Of a stretch of 64,000 nt of DNA, positions 48,036 to 55,583 are shown piece after piece; position 1 is the first letter of the stretch, and each line of letters starts with the position of its first letter. The translations under genes were made by a program, and so were the position numbers. Location: positions 62,001-126,000 of the forward strand of contig NZ_JBFAHM010000017.1 of assembly GCF_040654195.1 (NCBI RefSeq). Reading direction: 5' to 3'. Under the pieces are notes generated by a model, which made no database searches, was not told where the DNA came from, and saw only the letters and a program-made list of their open reading frames with translations. This DNA comes from Hamadaea sp013361475. GTDB taxonomy: Bacteria; Actinomycetota; Actinomycetes; Mycobacteriales; Micromonosporaceae.

Positions 48036-49061
48036 TCAGGCCTCGCGGAGCGGCCGGCCGACCGCGTGCAGGTGGCGCAGCGCGATCGCGTAGGAGCGGA
48101 ACAGGCCGCACTCCTCGTAGGGCACGCCGCTCTCGGCGCAGAACCGGCGCACGATCGGCTTGGCGCGCCGCAGGTTCGCCGACGGCATGCTCGGGAACAG
48201 GTGGTGCTCGATCTGGTGGTTCAGCCCGCCGAGCACGACGTCGAGCACCGGGCCGCCGGTGACGTTGCGAGAGGTCAGCACCTGCTTGCGCAGGAAGTCG
48301 AGGTCGTCGGTCGCCATCGGCATGCCCTTGTGGTTCGGGGCGAACGTGCAGCCGAGGTAGAGCCCGAAGGCGGCCTGGTGGATCGCGATGAAGGCCAGCC
48401 CCTTGCCCAGCGGCAGCACGGTGAACACCGCGCCCAGGTACGCCGCGAAGTGCACGACGAACAGCACGATCTCGGCCGCCCGGTGCCGCATGCCGCCCTT
48501 ACGCAGCGCTCGGGCGCCCGAGACGTGCAGGTTGAGCCCTTCCAGGAGCAGCAGCGGGAAGAACAGGAACCCCTGGATCCGCCCGACGAAGCGGGCCACG
48601 CCGCGGGCCGACCGCGCCTGATCGGTGGACCAGATGAGGATGTCGGGGGAGACGTCCGGATCGTGATCCTCGTGGTTCGGGTTGGCGTGGTGGCGGGTGT
48701 GCTTGTCCATCCACCAGCCGTAGCTCATGCCGATGCCGAGGTTGCCCGCGAGCAGACCGGCGACCTCGCTCGCCCGCCGGGTGCTGAACACCTGGCGATG
48801 GGCCAGATCGTGGGCGACCAGGGCGACCTGGGCGAACACCGCGGCGAGGGCGACCGCGACGAGCAGCTGGAGCCAGGAGTCGCCGAGGACCGCGAAGGCG
48901 GCCCAGGCGCCGGCGTACGCCGCGATCACCAGCCCGATGCGCAGGGTGTAGTAGCCGGGTCGCCGATCCAGCAGACCGGCCCGTTTGATCCGGTCGGACA
49001 GGCGGGCGAAGTCACTGCCGCGGAAGGTGGCCGGACGGGCGGGGGCCGTCGTGTCAGTCAT
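48036..49061 (-). CDS. Membrane fatty acid desaturase
   Basis: A 341-residue integral membrane di-iron desaturase. The three histidine boxes are present: HDLAH (HDxxH), HTRHH (HxxHH, in MDKHTRHHANPN) and HQIEHH (in GGLNHQIEHHLFPSMP). About four membrane helices are arranged in two pairs. It introduces a double bond into an acyl-lipid or acyl-CoA chain using electrons from a partner ferredoxin or cytochrome not encoded here. It is probably used for membrane fluidity adjustment. No clear promoter motif; ATG 49061 gives the family-typical start. Confidence 0.92.
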   Translation of the reverse strand: MTDTTAPARPATFRGSDFARLSDRIKRAGLLDRRPGYYTLRIGLVIAAYAGAWAAFAVLGDSWLQLLVAVALAAVFAQVALVAHDLAHRQVFSTRRASEVAGLLAGNLGIGMSYGWWMDKHTRHHANPNHEDHDPDVSPDILIWSTDQARSARGVARFVGRIQGFLFFPLLLLEGLNLHVSGARALRKGGMRHRAAEIVLFVVHFAAYLGAVFTVLPLGKGLAFIAIHQAAFGLYLGCTFAPNHKGMPMATDDLDFLRKQVLTSRNVTGGPVLDVVLGGLNHQIEHHLFPSMPSANLRRAKPIVRRFCAESGVPYEECGLFRSYAIALRHLHAVGRPLREA

Positions 49062-49231
49062 GATCCCAGCCTCGTGGGCGGGCGCTTCCGGCAGAATCCC
49101 GCTGACCCCCGGACCCGGGGTGGGGCTGCCCCCAGTCTGTCTGCTCGTGCTCGCTGCAGCTTCATCCGCTCGCCTGCGGCGTGCGTACCAGGTGTAGGTG
49201 GGGCACGGCGGGACGCTGGAGGGGAGCGGTC

Positions 49232-49978
49232 ATGAACGTGGGGTGGTACCTGTACGCATTCGTGAACCCGGCGGACGCCGGTGGCCTGGTGCTGCCGCCG
49301 GGCATCGACCGGACGCCGGTGCAGATCGTCCGGGACGGCGAGTACGCGGCGGTGGCGTCCGAGGTGGACACGGCGCCCTTCGACCTGGCGCTGTCCGGCG
49401 CCGACTTGACCGAGGACGGCTGGCTCGCCCGCGCCGTGCGTACGCACGACCAGGTCGTGCACGCGGTGTTCAACCGGGCCCCGGTCCTGCCGATGCGCTT
49501 CGGCGGGTTGTACGCGACCCGGGCCGGGCTGGTCGGCATGCTCCGGGCCGAACGGGCGTGGCTCGCCGACGCCTTCACCCGGATCCGCGAGGCGACCGAG
49601 TGGCAGGTGCGGATCGCCGAGGACCGGCTCTCCTCAGCGGAACCGGTCCGGCCGGTGAACGGACCGGGCCGGCTCTGCCGCCGCCGTCCGGAACGGCCCC
49701 GGGGCGAGCTGTGGACCCACATGCACGCGGAGCTGGCTCCGCACGCCGTACGCAGCCATCAGCGCCCGGCCGCCATGGGGCAGGCGTACCTGGTCCGGCG
49801 GGAGCGCGAACGCGACTTCATCCGGACCGCGGCCGGGCTCACGCGGCTCGTCACCGGACAGCGGCTGCGGATCGAGATCGTGGGGCCGCTGCCGGCGTAC
49901 CACTTCGTGGACGTGGACCCGCACCGGTTCGCCTTCGCGACCCGATCGGCGGTTGGCCCCGATCGGGCCGGACGGTAG
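49232..49978 (+). CDS. Orphan GvpL/GvpF-family protein
   Basis: A 248-residue protein with the gas-vesicle GvpF/L layout: N-terminal GWYLYAFVNPADAGGLVLPPGIDRTPVQIVRDGEYAAVASEVD, central VLPMRFGGLYATRAGLVGMLRAERAWLADAFTRIREATEWQVRI, and C-terminal HFVDVDPHRFAF. Gas vesicle genes (gvpA, N, O) are absent, so this is a stand-alone member. GAGGGGAG ahead of ATG 49232 is a strong ribosome binding site. It is the first gene of a tight four-gene run (gaps 15, 2 and 10 bases) with a zinc-finger/MDMPI protein, an ECF sigma factor and a PPOX-like protein, so a regulatory or stress role unrelated to gas vesicles is likely. Confidence 0.85.
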   Translation: MNVGWYLYAFVNPADAGGLVLPPGIDRTPVQIVRDGEYAAVASEVDTAPFDLALSGADLTEDGWLARAVRTHDQVVHAVFNRAPVLPMRFGGLYATRAGLVGMLRAERAWLADAFTRIREATEWQVRIAEDRLSSAEPVRPVNGPGRLCRRRPERPRGELWTHMHAELAPHAVRSHQRPAAMGQAYLVRRERERDFIRTAAGLTRLVTGQRLRIEIVGPLPAYHFVDVDPHRFAFATRSAVGPDRAGR

Positions 49979-49993
49979 CCTCCGGGGGTAGCC

Positions 49994-50947
49994 ATGGATG
50001 CACATGTAGCTGATTCCCTCGGGGCGTGGGCGCTCGATGCCTGTGACGGCGACGAAGCAGCCGCGATCGAAGCGCACCTCGCCCGGTGCGCCCCTTGTTC
50101 GGCGGCGGCCTGGCAGCTGCGCGCCGCCTCGGCCTGGCTGGGAATCGAGCACGTCATGGAGCCACCCCCCGGACTACGTGGACAGATCCTCGACCGTGCG
50201 CGCAGCCGCCGCCCGCCGGTGCTCCTGCGGACCCTCGTCGAGGCGTACGCGAGCCAGGTCGCGCTGCTCGACCGGGCGCTGCGCGGGCTGAACCAGGCCG
50301 ACTGGCGTACGCCCGACCCCCGGCACCACGACCTCGCCGGGCTGATGGTCCACCTGACCCGCAACGACGCCATGCTCGCCACCGATCTCACGCTGCCGGT
50401 GACGAAGCTGCCCGAACTGTCTCGCCGCCACGAGACGGCCGCCGGGGCGGCTGTCCACGAAGCTTGGCGGGCCCAGGCCGACACCCTGGTCCGTGGTCTC
50501 ACCTCCGAGGAGGACCTGGATCGGGACGTCTCCCTCGCCGGGCGGGACGGCCCCGGGCGCGGTCCGCTGCGCGACGCATTGGTGCAGCGCGCCTTCGAGA
50601 CGTGGATCCACCTCGACGACATCAGCGAGCAGGTCGGCCGCCGGCTCAGCCAGCCGCCGCCCGAGCAGGTCCGGCGGATCGTCTCGCTGGCGGTCGGGCT
50701 GCTGCCTGGAGCCCTGGCGGCGCACGGCGTGGACCAGCCGGGAACCGGCCGGCTGGTGCTCACCGGGCCGGCCGGGGGCGAATGGGAGCTGCCGCTGGGT
50801 CCGTTCACCGTCCAGGCCGACGCGGTCACCTTCGCCCGGCTCGTCGCCAACCGCCGCCCGCCGGAGACCGTGGCGTCCGCGATCGAGGGCGATCATCGCC
50901 TGGCCGGACTGGTCCTGCGAGTCGCCGCCACCCTGGGATGTGACTGA
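49994..50947 (+). CDS. Putative zinc-finger anti-sigma factor fused to a mycothiol-dependent isomerase (DinB/MDMPI) domain
   Basis: A 317-residue fusion. Residues 1-45 are a ZAS/zf-HC2 anti-sigma zinc finger: DSLGAWALDACDGDEAAAIEAHLARCAPCSA with the His-x3-Cys-x2-Cys motif (HLARCAPC). Residues about 75-240 are a DinB/mycothiol-dependent maleylpyruvate isomerase domain (VEAYASQVALLDRALRGL...HDLAGLMVHLTRNDAMLATDL...RAFETWIHLDDI), and a C-terminal MDMPI_C-type domain follows. No membrane helix is seen, so it is cytosolic. It is two bases ahead of an ECF sigma gene, so the zinc finger should bind that sigma factor. The fused domain could make the switch sensitive to mycothiol redox state. Confidence 0.85.
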   Translation: MDAHVADSLGAWALDACDGDEAAAIEAHLARCAPCSAAAWQLRAASAWLGIEHVMEPPPGLRGQILDRARSRRPPVLLRTLVEAYASQVALLDRALRGLNQADWRTPDPRHHDLAGLMVHLTRNDAMLATDLTLPVTKLPELSRRHETAAGAAVHEAWRAQADTLVRGLTSEEDLDRDVSLAGRDGPGRGPLRDALVQRAFETWIHLDDISEQVGRRLSQPPPEQVRRIVSLAVGLLPGALAAHGVDQPGTGRLVLTGPAGGEWELPLGPFTVQADAVTFARLVANRRPPETVASAIEGDHRLAGLVLRVAATLGCD

Positions 50948-50949
50948 CG

Positions 50950-51507
50950 GTGCGGACGGGGGACTCGGACGCACGACTGCGTGAACGACTCGTCGGCGGG
51001 GACGACGACGCGCTCGCCGAGATCTACGACAGCTGGTCGGCGCTGGTGTACTCCATGGCGGTCCGGATCACCGGCGACCGGTCCGGGGCACAGGACGTCA
51101 CCCAGGACGTCTTCGTCCACCTGTGGGAGCGGCCGGAGGCGTACGACCCCGGGCGCGGATCGCTGCGTACGTGGTTGTGCGTGACCACCCGGGGCCGGGC
51201 GCTCGACTGGATTCGGCGTACCGAGACAAGGCGGCGCTACCAGACCGCGGCCGCCTCTCCGGAAATCGCCGAAGCGGCGGTGGACGAGGGCATCCTGTGG
51301 CAGACCGAGGTGAAGGCGGTACGCGCTGCAGTCCAGGCGTTACCCGCCCCCCAGCGGGAGGCCGTGACGTTGGCGTACTTCCACGAGCGCACCTACCGCG
51401 AGGTGGCCCGCGACCTGAGCATTCCGGAGGGCACTGCCAAGTCACGGCTGCGCGTCGGACTCGCCCACCTCGCCGACCTGCTCAAGGCCGAGGGGATCAT
51501 CGACTAG
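50950..51507 (+). CDS. ECF sigma factor (SigK/SigL-like, anti-sigma adjacent)
   Basis: A 185-residue ECF sigma factor. Region 2: ALAEIYDSWSALVYSMAVRITGDRSGAQDVTQDVFVHLWERPEAYDPGRGSLRTWL; region 4: LPAPQREAVTLAYFHERTYREVARDLSIPEGTAKSRLRVGLAHLADLL. Order and spacing behind a zinc-finger protein indicate a sigma/anti-sigma pair. It starts at GTG 50950, two bases after the anti-sigma stop, so translation is coupled. The regulon is unknown; it may include its own operon. Confidence 0.93.
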   Translation: MRTGDSDARLRERLVGGDDDALAEIYDSWSALVYSMAVRITGDRSGAQDVTQDVFVHLWERPEAYDPGRGSLRTWLCVTTRGRALDWIRRTETRRRYQTAAASPEIAEAAVDEGILWQTEVKAVRAAVQALPAPQREAVTLAYFHERTYREVARDLSIPEGTAKSRLRVGLAHLADLLKAEGIID

Positions 51508-51517
51508 CGTCTGGCTC

Positions 51518-52066
51518 ATGAGCAGCCCGGCCATGAACGGTGAACCGGCTCCGGCGGACACCGCCAACCTCGACCGCTACGGCAGCCCGCCGCTGGACTG
51601 GGCACGCGCCCGGGACGCATTGGCGGCGGTGCCCGGTCCGGAGATCACCCACTTCCTGGGCACCGCGCGGCCCGACGGTACGCCCCACGCCGCGGGCGTC
51701 GGCGCGCAATGGCTCGACGGAGCCATGTACTTCACCAGCAGCCCCGCCGCCCGCAAGGCGCGCGACCTCGCCCGGAACCCGATGTGCACGATCTCGGCCC
51801 GGCTACCCGGCATCGACGTCGTCCTCGAAGGCGTCGCCGCCCGGCTGACCGACCCGGAGACGCTGGAGCGGGTCGCCGAGGGCTACCGGGTGGGCGGCTG
51901 GCCCTGCGAAGTGGACGGCGACGCGCTGACCGCCGCGTACAGCGCGCCGAGCGCGGGGCCGCCGCCGTGGCACGTGTACAAGTTCACCATCCACACCGTC
52001 GTCGGGGTGGCGACCGCCGAACCCTATGGCGCGACGCGGTGGCGTTTCGACCGCCCCCTGGAGTGA
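51518..52066 (+). CDS. Pyridoxamine 5'-phosphate oxidase-fold protein
   Basis: A 182-residue flavin-binding split-barrel protein: ITHFLGTARPDGTPHAAGVGAQWLDGAMYFTSSPAARKARDLARNPMCTISARLPGIDVVLEGVAARLTDPETLERVAEGYR, with WRFDRPLE at the C-terminus. Relatives bind FMN or F420 and act as oxidoreductases. It is ten bases after the sigma factor stop, and also carries its own TAGCGT seven bases before ATG 51518, so it may be both part of the operon and independently transcribed as a leaderless message. Redox function would fit with the MDMPI-fused anti-sigma factor. Confidence 0.85.
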   Translation: MSSPAMNGEPAPADTANLDRYGSPPLDWARARDALAAVPGPEITHFLGTARPDGTPHAAGVGAQWLDGAMYFTSSPAARKARDLARNPMCTISARLPGIDVVLEGVAARLTDPETLERVAEGYRVGGWPCEVDGDALTAAYSAPSAGPPPWHVYKFTIHTVVGVATAEPYGATRWRFDRPLE

Positions 52067-52073
52067 CGCGTTC

Positions 52074-52565
52074 CTACTGGAGTGGCCGGTACATCACGTG
52101 CAGGCCGACCAGCCCATGCGTCGGATGCCGGAACGCGTCCGGCACGGTGCCGATGATCTGGAAGCCGAGCGCCTGCCACAGGTGGACGGCCGGCTCGTTG
52201 GTCGCCACCACGGCGTTGAACTGCATGCCGTGGTAGCCCTGTGCTCGCGCCCAGGCCAGTGCGTACTCGCCGAGCGCCCGGCCGACCCCGCGGCCCTGCG
52301 CGGCCGGGTTCACCATGAAGCTCGCGGTCGCGATGTGGGCGCCCCGGCCCGGCCGGTTCGGCCCGAACTTCGCCGAGCCGAGCACCGTGCCGTCCTCGTC
52401 GACGGCGACGACCGTCTGCGCGGGCGGCGCCTCCATCCACAGTGGGCGCGCTGACTCCGGCGTCAGATCCTCCGGGTACGCGTACGTCTCCCCGGCGGCG
52501 ACGATCGCGGAGAAGAACGGCCAGATCTGCGGCCAATCCCCGGCGACGGCATCTCGAATGATCAC
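52074..52565 (-). CDS. GNAT-family acetyltransferase
   Basis: A 163-residue N-acetyltransferase: MIIRDAVAGDWPQIWPFFSAIVAAGETYAYPEDL at the start, GSAKFGPNRPGRGAHIATASFMVNPAAQGRGVGRALGEYALAWARAQG (acetyl-CoA loop QGRGVG), and MQFNAVVATNEPAVHLWQALGFQIIGTVPDAFRHP. Resembles phosphinothricin/aminoacyl-type GNATs but the substrate is not defined. GTG 52565 with TAATGT six bases upstream (leaderless). It is convergent with the PPOX gene. Confidence 0.88.
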   Translation of the reverse strand: MIIRDAVAGDWPQIWPFFSAIVAAGETYAYPEDLTPESARPLWMEAPPAQTVVAVDEDGTVLGSAKFGPNRPGRGAHIATASFMVNPAAQGRGVGRALGEYALAWARAQGYHGMQFNAVVATNEPAVHLWQALGFQIIGTVPDAFRHPTHGLVGLHVMYRPLQ

Positions 52566-52606
52566 AGACTGACATTACCGGGGCGGGAACCGTTATCCTT
52601 CCGCGC

Positions 52607-53131
52607 ATGTTCGCGCGCATGTTCGACGGCGTACGCCGCTGGTACTGGCTGGCCGGCCTGGGTGTGGTCCTCATCGTGATCGCTGCCGTCGTGCTGTGGC
52701 CACGCGCGGAGGAGGAGCCGCGAGCGCGCCAGTACCGAGACGTCAGCGCCTGCCTGCTGACCGACTCGGCCGGGATCACCTCGGCCGCGGTGAAACCGGT
52801 GTGGGCGGGGATGCAGGACGCCTCGCTCAAGACGCTCGGCCAGGTCCGCTTCCTGGCCATCGCCGGGCCGCAGGACGTCGCCAACGGGCGTACCTTCGTC
52901 AACACGCTGGTGCTCGGCAAGTGCGCGATCATCGTCGCGGCCGGGAAGCTGCCGGTGGAGACGGTCACCACGGTCGCGCGGGAGAGCCCGCACCAGAAGT
53001 TCGTCATCGTCGTCTCCGGCGGCGCCACCCCCGCCCCGGGGGCGGGCAACGTGTCGGTGATCTCCGCCTCCGGCGACGACGCGACGCGCGACGCGGTGAG
53101 CAGCACCATCGCGCAAGCCCTCAGCGCGTAG
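52607..53131 (+). CDS. Single-pass membrane protein with a BMP-like outer domain
   Basis: A 174-residue protein with one N-terminal membrane helix (about 12-33) after MFARMFDGVRRWYW and an extracytoplasmic domain of alternating strands and helices: YRDVSACLLTDSAGITSAAVKPVWAGMQDASLKTLGQVRFLAIAG, FVNTLVLGKCAIIVAAG and FVIVVSGG, with three strands of Rossmann-like periplasmic-binding type. It looks like half of a BMP/type-1 periplasmic binding protein and could be a ligand-binding relic. TATCCT seven bases before the ATG is leaderless-type. It is convergent with the MarR gene. Confidence 0.65.
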   Translation: MFARMFDGVRRWYWLAGLGVVLIVIAAVVLWPRAEEEPRARQYRDVSACLLTDSAGITSAAVKPVWAGMQDASLKTLGQVRFLAIAGPQDVANGRTFVNTLVLGKCAIIVAAGKLPVETVTTVARESPHQKFVIVVSGGATPAPGAGNVSVISASGDDATRDAVSSTIAQALSA

Positions 53132-53137
53132 GCGAGG

Positions 53138-53557
53138 TTAGCGGGGTGGGGTGAGGGCGGCGACGATTTTCGTCAAGGCGCTCTCCAGGTGTGAGCGCTC
53201 CTCGGCGGTCAAGCCGGCGAGTGCGCGCCCGGCGATCTCCCGCCGGGCTGCGGCGATGGGCTCCTCGGCGGCGCGTGCCTTCGGGGTGAGGTAGAGCCGG
53301 ACGAGCCGGCGGTCGTCCGGGTCGCGGCGGCGTTCCAGCAGGCCCGCGGCCTCCATCCGGGCGGCCGTGTTGACCACGGTCGGGGTGGCGACGTCCAGCC
53401 GGTTGGCCAGGTCGCCCGGGGTCAGCCCGTCGGTCTCCCAGAGCACCTCCAGGACGAGGTTCTGGCCGATGCGTACGCCGTGTTCCTGCATCGCCGCGTC
53501 GGTGGCGGCACGCAGCAGCTTCTGGGCGCGGGTGAGCAGCCGGATCACGTCGGTCAC
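53138..53557 (-). CDS. MarR-family regulator
   Basis: A 139-residue regulator. The DNA-binding core is LTPGDLANRLDVATPTVVNTAARMEAAGLLERRRDPDDRRLVRLYLT, flanked by dimerisation helices DVIRLLTRAQKLLRAATDAAM and IVAALTPPR. GTG 53557 start. It is divergent from a sugar-nucleotide-type epimerase, with a perfect palindrome in the 48-base gap; autorepression and repression of the epimerase are expected. Confidence 0.87.
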   Translation of the reverse strand: MTDVIRLLTRAQKLLRAATDAAMQEHGVRIGQNLVLEVLWETDGLTPGDLANRLDVATPTVVNTAARMEAAGLLERRRDPDDRRLVRLYLTPKARAAEEPIAAARREIAGRALAGLTAEERSHLESALTKIVAALTPPR

Positions 53558-53571
53558 CCGCTCAGTGTATG

Positions 53572-53591
53572 ATCGTTAGCAGGCTAACGAT
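53572..53591. promoter_or_regulatory. Palindromic operator between MarR and epimerase genes
   Basis: ATCGTTAGC (53572-53580) and GCTAACGAT (53583-53591) form a perfect inverted repeat with a 2-base spacer, in the 48 bases between divergent start codons. The AT-rich sequence in a GC-rich context and its position are typical of a MarR site. Confidence 0.8.
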
Positions 53592-53605
53592 GTGGAGCAT
53601 CCCTC

Positions 53606-54472
53606 ATGATCCTCGTGACCGGCGGCGGCGGATTCATCGGCACGCACGTCACTCAAGCGCTGCGCGACCTCGGCGAGGAGGTCGTCGTCGCCCGGCGGAG
53701 CGGGCCGAACCCGGTCGACGTCACCGACCTGGCGACCGTCCAGGCGCTGGGGCGGCGGTATCCGATCACTCGTGTCGTCCACCTCGCCGCCGCCGGTCTC
53801 GGCGACGGCTCCACTCTGGACAAGCTCTGGGCCGACACGCTGGCGTTGTTCACCGTGCTGCGGGCGGCGTACGAGTGGAACGTGGACCGCGTCGTGCTCG
53901 CCAGCACCATCGGCGTCTATGCGGGCACGACGCCCGGCGACGGGTTCTACCGCGAGGATGTCCCGTTGCCGGTGGCGAGCCCGCACGCCATTCCGGCCGC
54001 CAAGAAGATCATGGAGACGGTCGCCGCGGTCCAGCGCGAGGTCCCGGCGGTCACGGCCCGTGTGGGCGCGATCTGGGGACCGCTCGGCCGGGCCGCGTCG
54101 CCGTTCTTCGCCGCGCCCCATTTGGTCCACCAAGTCGTACGCGGAGAGCGGCCGACGGCGTCCGCGGACGACGCCATCGACATGTTGTACGCCAAGGACT
54201 GCGGCAGCGCCGTGGCCCGGTTGACCCTCGCCGCCGAACTGCGGCATTCGGCGTACAACATCGGCAGCGGTGCCGTGACCTCGAACCGGGAGCTGGCAGC
54301 GGCGCTTTCGCGGGTGGTGCCCACGGCCCGGATCGCGCTGGCGGAGGGTGGCCAGGCGCAGGCCGCGTTGGACGTGACGCGATTGCGCGCGGACACCGGC
54401 TTCCAGCCCCAGTACGACCTGGATCGCGCAGTGGCCGACTACACCGCGTGGCTCGCTCACCACGAGCGTTGA
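53606..54472 (+). CDS. NAD-dependent epimerase/dehydratase family protein
   Basis: A 288-residue extended SDR. The dinucleotide loop is TGGGGFIGTHV (about 5-15). VVHLAAAGLGD marks the second Rossmann strand, LASTIGVYAG the conserved Ser-Thr region and AKKIMETV the Lys position (Tyr is replaced by a non-canonical residue), so catalysis may be altered. C-terminal part: GDPARLLYA-like GAVTSNRELAAALSRVVP. GTGGAG eight bases before the ATG is the ribosome binding site. Probable target of the divergent MarR. Confidence 0.85.
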   Translation: MILVTGGGGFIGTHVTQALRDLGEEVVVARRSGPNPVDVTDLATVQALGRRYPITRVVHLAAAGLGDGSTLDKLWADTLALFTVLRAAYEWNVDRVVLASTIGVYAGTTPGDGFYREDVPLPVASPHAIPAAKKIMETVAAVQREVPAVTARVGAIWGPLGRAASPFFAAPHLVHQVVRGERPTASADDAIDMLYAKDCGSAVARLTLAAELRHSAYNIGSGAVTSNRELAAALSRVVPTARIALAEGGQAQAALDVTRLRADTGFQPQYDLDRAVADYTAWLAHHER

Positions 54473-54476
54473 CCTA

Positions 54477-54782
54477 TCAGCTCCGGCGCGGCCAGCCGTG
54501 GTCGAAGATCGGATAGCGCTCCGGCGGCGTCGCCGACCCGTGGAACGTCGCGGCGTCGGGACTGCCCAGATCGTCGTCGGTGTCGTCCTGCCACAGCGGC
54601 GACCACTCGATGCGGAAGGCGCGCTGGGCGCGGCGGGCGATGGCGTAGGCGATCTCCGGGATGTCGGCCTGATCGAGGTGGTCCTGGCGCAGCGAGAACT
54701 GGTCGTAGAGCTCGCAGGAGATGAGGTTGCGCAGCCGGGCGAGGTCGGCCGGCATGTCTTCGTCGAGATCCGGCGTGGTCAT
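54477..54782 (-). CDS. Small hypothetical acidic protein
   Basis: A 101-residue soluble protein: acidic N-terminus (MTTPDLDEDMPADLARLRNLISCELYDQFSL), a helix ADIPEIAYAIARRAQRAFRIEWSPLW, and a tail rich in Asp (QDDTDDDLGSPDAATFHG). GAGGA five bases before ATG 54782 supports the start. No family recognised. It is convergent with the epimerase gene (4-base gap) and divergent from dedA with a strong hairpin between. Confidence 0.65.
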   Translation of the reverse strand: MTTPDLDEDMPADLARLRNLISCELYDQFSLRQDHLDQADIPEIAYAIARRAQRAFRIEWSPLWQDDTDDDLGSPDAATFHGSATPPERYPIFDHGWPRRS

Positions 54783-54840
54783 GTCCTCACGGTCGGCCCG
54801 CCGTCGTGCCCCGGTCAAGCACGCGAGACTCTTCCCACAG

Positions 54841-54879
54841 GGTCGGCGACCCTGACGAAGCTCAGGGTCGCGGCCGACC
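54841..54879. other. Strong hairpin between divergent genes upstream of the DedA gene
   Basis: GGTCGGCGACCCTGA (54841-54855) pairs with TCAGGGTC and GCCGACC (54862-54879) around a 6-base loop, with a 3-base bulge. It lies 45 bases before the DedA start and 59 before the divergent gene, so it is not a simple gene-end terminator. It could be an upstream terminator or a regulatory leader. Confidence 0.5.
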
Positions 54880-54923
54880 TTCGGCAGGGGATTCCGGCCG
54901 CCAAGATCCATAACGTCGACGGC

Positions 54924-55583
54924 ATGATGCACATCCTGGAGTCGGCGGTCTCCTCGCCCTGGGTCTACCTGGTGCTGTTCGCGGTCGCCGTGCTGGACGC
55001 GTTCTTCCCGGTGGTGCCGGCCGAGACGATGGTGATCACCGCCGGCGTCCTCGCCGCCGGGGGACAGCCGAACCTCGCGCTGGTGATCGGCGTGGCCGCG
55101 CTCGGCGCGTTCGCCGGAGACCACATCTCCTACCAGATCGGCCGGACCGCCGGGCAGGGCCTGCTGCGCCGGATGCCGCCCGGCAGCAAGCGGCGGGCAG
55201 CGTACGACTGGGCGTCGAACGCGCTGCAGGAACGCGGGGGCCTGCTGCTGGTCGTCGCCCGATACATCCCCGGCGGCCGGACGGCGGCCACGATGACGAC
55301 CGGGGCGGCGGCGTACCCGCGCCGGAGGTTCGCCCTGTTCGACGCGCTCGCCGCGTCGTCCTGGGCGCTCTACTCGGGACTGATCGGATATCTGGGCGGG
55401 CGGGCGTTCGAGGACGACCCGCTGCGCGGACTGCTGCTGGGCCTCGGGATCGCGGTGTCGATCACGATCACCGTGGAGGTGGTGCGGTTCCTCCGTCGTC
55501 GAGCGGCGACAACCCCGCCTCGTACGCCAGAATCGCGGCCTGCACCCGGTTACGCAGACCGAGCCGGGTCAAGATCGAGCTGA
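54924..55583 (+). CDS. DedA-family membrane protein
   Basis: A 219-residue DedA/SNARE-associated-type protein. Family landmarks: PVVPAETMVITAGVLAAGG, GAFAGDHISYQIGRTAG, RGGLLLVVARYIPGGRTAATMTTGAAAYPRRRFALFDALAASSWALYSGLIGYLGG (conserved Arg and Gly in membrane re-entrant loops). DedA proteins flip undecaprenyl phosphate or phospholipids and support membrane energisation. TAACGT seven bases upstream of ATG 54924 suggests a leaderless message. The last 38 codons run antisense into the end of the convergent response regulator gene, so the C-terminal tail (TPPRTPESRPAPGYADRAGSRSS) is probably functionally unimportant. Confidence 0.92.
   Translation: MMHILESAVSSPWVYLVLFAVAVLDAFFPVVPAETMVITAGVLAAGGQPNLALVIGVAALGAFAGDHISYQIGRTAGQGLLRRMPPGSKRRAAYDWASNALQERGGLLLVVARYIPGGRTAATMTTGAAAYPRRRFALFDALAASSWALYSGLIGYLGGRAFEDDPLRGLLLGLGIAVSITITVEVVRFLRRRAATTPPRTPESRPAPGYADRAGSRSS

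Noticed and set aside
49232..49978. Gas vesicle cluster
   Set aside because: Only a GvpL/F-type protein is present; no gvpA, gvpN or other structural genes lie within 10 kb.
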